Below are positions 61,548-64,000 of a stretch of DNA of 64,000 nt, piece after piece; positions within the stretch are counted from its first letter, which is position 1; each line of letters starts with the position of its first letter. The translations under genes and the position numbers were made by a program. Source of the DNA: Deltaproteobacteria bacterium (GTDB taxonomy: Bacteria; Myxococcota_A; UBA9160; UBA4427). Location of the stretch: NCBI GenBank assembly GCA_016713665.1, contig JADJOR010000001.1, forward strand, positions 1,128,767 to 1,192,766, in the 5' to 3' direction. Below the pieces are notes generated by a model. That model saw nothing but the letters and a program-made list of their open reading frames with translations. It ran no database searches and was not told the origin of the DNA.

Positions 61548-62928
61548 TCAGTCCGCCGGGAACGATCGAGTCCGCCCGCCCAGCGCCTCGACCAGCGCAC
61601 GGAACTCCGGATCCGCCTCGAGCGAGTCGCGTCCCGCCGCCCGCAGCCGATCGACGGCCTCGTCGTCGAGGCGGAAGCTCGTCGGGAGCGAGTTCAGATA
61701 GAGGCGCTCCGCCGGATCCGCCGGCTTCGTGAAGTCGACCTCGACGAGGTGAAAGCCGACCGGCTCGGAAAAAGGTCGCGGCGACCTCCTGCCAGCTCTC
61801 GAAGGTCGCGCGCAGGAGCTCGATCGTCTCGAGGGTGTAGCGGTTGATCTGGACGGTCGTCGTCTGATCGATGATGTCGAAGAGCGCGCGCGCGGCGTCG
61901 ATCGCCTCCCACTCAACCTCGGGCGCCGTCGCGGCGTTGACCAGCACGAGGACCATGTGGCGGAGCGGTCCGAGCTCTTCGCGCTCGACCTCGCTCGGCG
62001 CGCGCTGGAGCAGCGTGCTCTCGAAGGGACCGCGGACGCCGAGATTGTCGGAGACGCCGCCGTCGATCAGCCGGATGAAGCGGCGCGACTTGCGGCGGGT
62101 ATAGGAGTCGAGGTTCATGGCGTTGACGTAGTTGCGGCTGAAGGTCCGTTGCGACGCGATCGCCTCGCCGATCCAGGGCGGCGGCACGAAGCCGCACTGG
62201 CCCGCGAAGTTGCGCAGCGTGAGCGGCGACATCGGCCCGGGCACCGCCGACGACGCCGCGACCGCGCGCGAGATCGGATAGGTCGAGAGATCCGAGCAGA
62301 GGAAGTCGAACTGGTCCTGGATGAAGGAGAAGGGCGAGCCCGTCGCGAGGTCCGTCGCGTTGATCTGGATCAGGGGACCATTTCGCGCGGCGAGATCGGC
62401 GAAGGTCGCTTCCTCGAAGAGGATGCGATCGTAGTAGCGGGCGATCATGTCGCTGCGCTCGAAGAAGGGCGACGCGAAGAGAACCCAGTTCCAGGGCGTG
62501 AGCATCTGGAGGATCAGCGCGCCCTGCACGTCCCGGCGCAGGAAGCGCTCCTCGAAGTCGGCGAAGATCCCGCGGCCGTGGAGCCCGAGATAGGCGGCCG
62601 TGAAGCTGCCGCCCGAGACGCCCGTGACGTGGTCGATCTGGTCGAAGAGCGAGACCGTGCGACCGTCGATCAGATGCGTGTCCGCTCGAGCCCCGAGCAC
62701 GCCGTACGCGAAGGAGGCCGCCCGGGTCCCGCCCCCCGAGAACGCGACGATGACGAGCAGCTCGTTCGACCGCGCCGGCGACCAGCGGCGATCGGCGCGG
62801 TAGCCCGTGCGCGGCTCGATCCGCGTGATCGCGTCGTTCACGGTGAAATAGGTCCGGCAGCCGCTCCCGCCGAAGCCGGCGAGCAGCGAGAGCGCGAGCA
62901 CGATCGATCGGATGGGCCTCGATCTCAC
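61548..62928 (-). CDS. Patatin-like phospholipase lipoprotein, frameshifted
   Basis: A GTG at 62926-62928 behind GAGGAGAG opens a signal peptide with lipobox GGSGC. Then VAFSGGGTRAASFAYG (oxyanion loop) and the nucleophile elbow GVSGGSFTAAY with catalytic Ser follow, and LIDGGVSDNLG carries the catalytic Asp, a complete Ser-Asp dyad. At the T5/A5 run 61769-61773 the frame slips. With one base removed the product ends properly with PVGFHLVEVDF and LNSLPTSFRLDDEAVDRL at the TGA 61548-61550 (about 459 residues). Left as read, it would run on to 61435 with unrelated sequence. Likely an outer-membrane lipid hydrolase. Confidence 0.82.
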
Positions 62929-62940
62929 GGGTCGACTCTC

Positions 62941-62975
62941 CTCGGGCCTCGGGCCTCGGGCCTCGGGCCTCGGGC
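62941..62975. repeat. Five perfect 7-bp tandem repeats upstream of the patatin gene
   Basis: ctcgggc is repeated five times without mismatch. On the minus strand the first unit overlaps the ribosome-binding site of the patatin-like gene (GTG at 62928), so unit loss or gain could alter its leader. Confidence 0.9.
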
Positions 62976-63157
62976 GGGCGCGGGCCGTGCGGACGGCGAC
63001 GGCGGCCCCCCTCACGGGCGGCAGATGAAACTCGATCGCCCGGCGAAAGACCAGCCCCGCCGAACGGCGTCCAGCCCCGCCGGCCCTCGCGGAATCGGAT
63101 TCTGCGAGCGAGAATCAGATCCGACGGGCGCCCCGCCCGCGACCTCGGAGGAATCCC

Positions 63158-64000
63158 GTGTTCGGCAAGAGCAAGTCGCCTACGGTCGCCATCATCGGCG
63201 CGGGATTCGGGGGCCTCTCCGCCGCGATCACGCTCCAGAACGCCGGAATCCAGGACTTCACCCTCTTCGAGGCCTCGACGCGGGTCGGCGGAACCTGGTG
63301 GGACAACCAATATCCCGGCTGCGAGGTCGACGTCCCCTCGCACATGTACTCCTTCCCGTTCAAGCGCCACGACTGGACGCGGACCCACGCGAAGCAGGCG
63401 GAGCTCCACGCCTATCTCGAAGAGACCGTCGTCGACTACGGCCTCGCCCCGAAGATCCGCCTCGGCGTCCCGGTCGAGCGCGCCGTCTGGGACGAATCGA
63501 CGCATGCCTGGACGCTCTCGCTGGGCCACGGCGAGACCTTCGTCTGCCACATCCTCATCTCCGCCGTCGGCTTCCTGAACGTCCCGCAATATCCGTCGTG
63601 GCCGGGTCTCGAGCTCTTCGAGGGCCCGAAATTCCATACCGCGCGCTGGGAACATCAGCATGATCTCGCCGGCCGGACCGTCGCGATCGTGGGCACCGGC
63701 TCGAGCGCGACCCAGATCGTCCCGACGATCGCGCCGATCGTGAAGCATCTCCATCTCTTCCAACGCGAGCCCGGCTGGGTCCTGCCCAAGGGCGACCACG
63801 ACCTCACCCCCCGACGAGCGCAGGAAATGGCGCAGCCCGCTGCGCTACCGCTGGGAGCGGATCAAGGGCTTCTGGTCGATCGAGCACGGAGCTCTGGCGC
63901 GGCAACTTCTGGAAGCCCGGCACGCGGGTCAACACGCTCGGCAAGGCCGCCGCCCTCGCCTACCTCGACGAGGTCTTCGCCGATCGTCCGGATCTGAAGG
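63158..64000 (+). CDS. FAD-dependent (Baeyer-Villiger-type) monooxygenase, 3'-partial with two frameshifts
   Basis: GTG start at 63158 after GGAGG. VAIIGAGFGGLSAAITL binds FAD; GTWWDNQYPGCEVDVPSHMY is the region typical of flavin-binding monooxygenases of the Baeyer-Villiger class; VAIVGTGSSATQIVPTI binds NADPH. After LPKGDHDLTP a run of six Cs (about 63807-63812) shifts the frame. The next frame carries on with DERRKWRSPLRYRWERIKGF, and a further shift after IEHG (about 63890) leads to WRGNFWKPGTRVNTLGK up to the window edge. So the real protein continues, and the sequence here has two probable indels. Oxidises ketones to esters or similar. Confidence 0.85.

Noticed and set aside
62941..62975. 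CRISPR-like array
   Set aside because: Units are 7 bases with no spacers, and no cas genes occur.
1..64000. rRNA, tRNA or riboswitch genes
   Set aside because: No cloverleaf arms, conserved rRNA stretches or recognisable aptamer cores were found by reading.

Overview
This is a GC-rich (roughly 70% by eye), densely packed bacterial window with no rRNA, tRNA, phage, IS or CRISPR. The codon use, long antisense shadow frames, Tat and lipoprotein signals, a PEP-CTERM-like tail on a DUF3604 protein, F420-type enzymes and an aryl-polyene-type cluster suggest an uncultured Gram-negative of the Myxococcota / former Deltaproteobacteria (or Binatota) kind. That placement is inference. No gene-free stretch exceeds about 300 bases; the largest gaps are 5821-6094 and 28696-28938.

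Layout. (1) 1-16.6 kb: accessory metabolism. A 5'-truncated molybdopterin oxidoreductase, an LPP20-like lipoprotein, a PhzF-family protein, a DUF3604 protein, a cytochrome P450, a two-subunit Mo hydroxylase (2Fe-2S subunit plus Tat-exported catalytic subunit), an SDR, two amidohydrolases, a zinc alcohol dehydrogenase and an LLM-class oxidoreductase, followed by a DDN-like protein. (2) 17.2-40.8 kb: the most notable locus, an aryl polyene / flexirubin-like pigment gene cluster. One minus-strand operon (28.7 to 18.1 kb) encodes acyltransferase, ACP, AMP-ligase/dehydratase fusion, glycosyltransferase, LpxL-like acyltransferase, MIO ammonia-lyase, thioesterase, LolA-like carrier, MMPL exporter and DUF3261 lipoprotein. 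A plus-strand trio (28.9-32.8 kb) encodes a methyltransferase, a flavin halogenase-like protein and an O-methyltransferase. A second minus-strand operon (39.7 to 32.8 kb) encodes ACP, a membrane-dehydratase-dehydratase triple fusion, ketosynthase, a second halogenase-like protein, ketosynthase, a chain-length-factor-like protein and a dehydratase. A ketoreductase (17.2 kb) and a further acyltransferase (39.9 kb) flank it. Together these can supply a 4-hydroxycinnamoyl-type starter, load and extend it on ACP, tailor the aryl head (methylation, probable halogenation), transfer it to a lipid and carry it to the outer membrane. The operons most likely fire divergently from 28696-28938 and 39741-39940, but no clear promoter boxes could be read there.

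(3) 40.8-50.9 kb: secreted excinuclease-like protein, flavin reductase, DHA2-type MFS pump, then a hydantoinase/oxoprolinase pair whose B and A genes are separated by a small, visibly less GC-rich island carrying a DUF2281/MazF-like toxin-antitoxin pair, a small unknown protein and a lipoprotein. A cyclase-family hydrolase and a VOC protein follow. (4) 51.5-57.8 kb: a translationally coupled acyl-CoA operon (SCP-x-type thiolase, DUF35 Zn-ribbon/OB-fold protein, acyl-CoA ligase, enoyl-CoA hydratase), then a PhyH-type dioxygenase and an SDR. (5) 57.7-61.4 kb, minus strand: CoA-transferase, a DapA-like protein lacking its Schiff-base lysine, an NTF2/SnoaL-like protein and an SMP-30-like lactonase. 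(6) The end: a patatin-like lipoprotein and, divergently, a partial FAD monooxygenase.

Five conserved genes are broken by apparent single-base indels (halogenase at about 30497, hyuA at about 49470, thiolase at about 52448, patatin at about 61771, monooxygenase twice after 63800). Several lie in homopolymers, so sequencing or assembly error is as likely as true gene decay.
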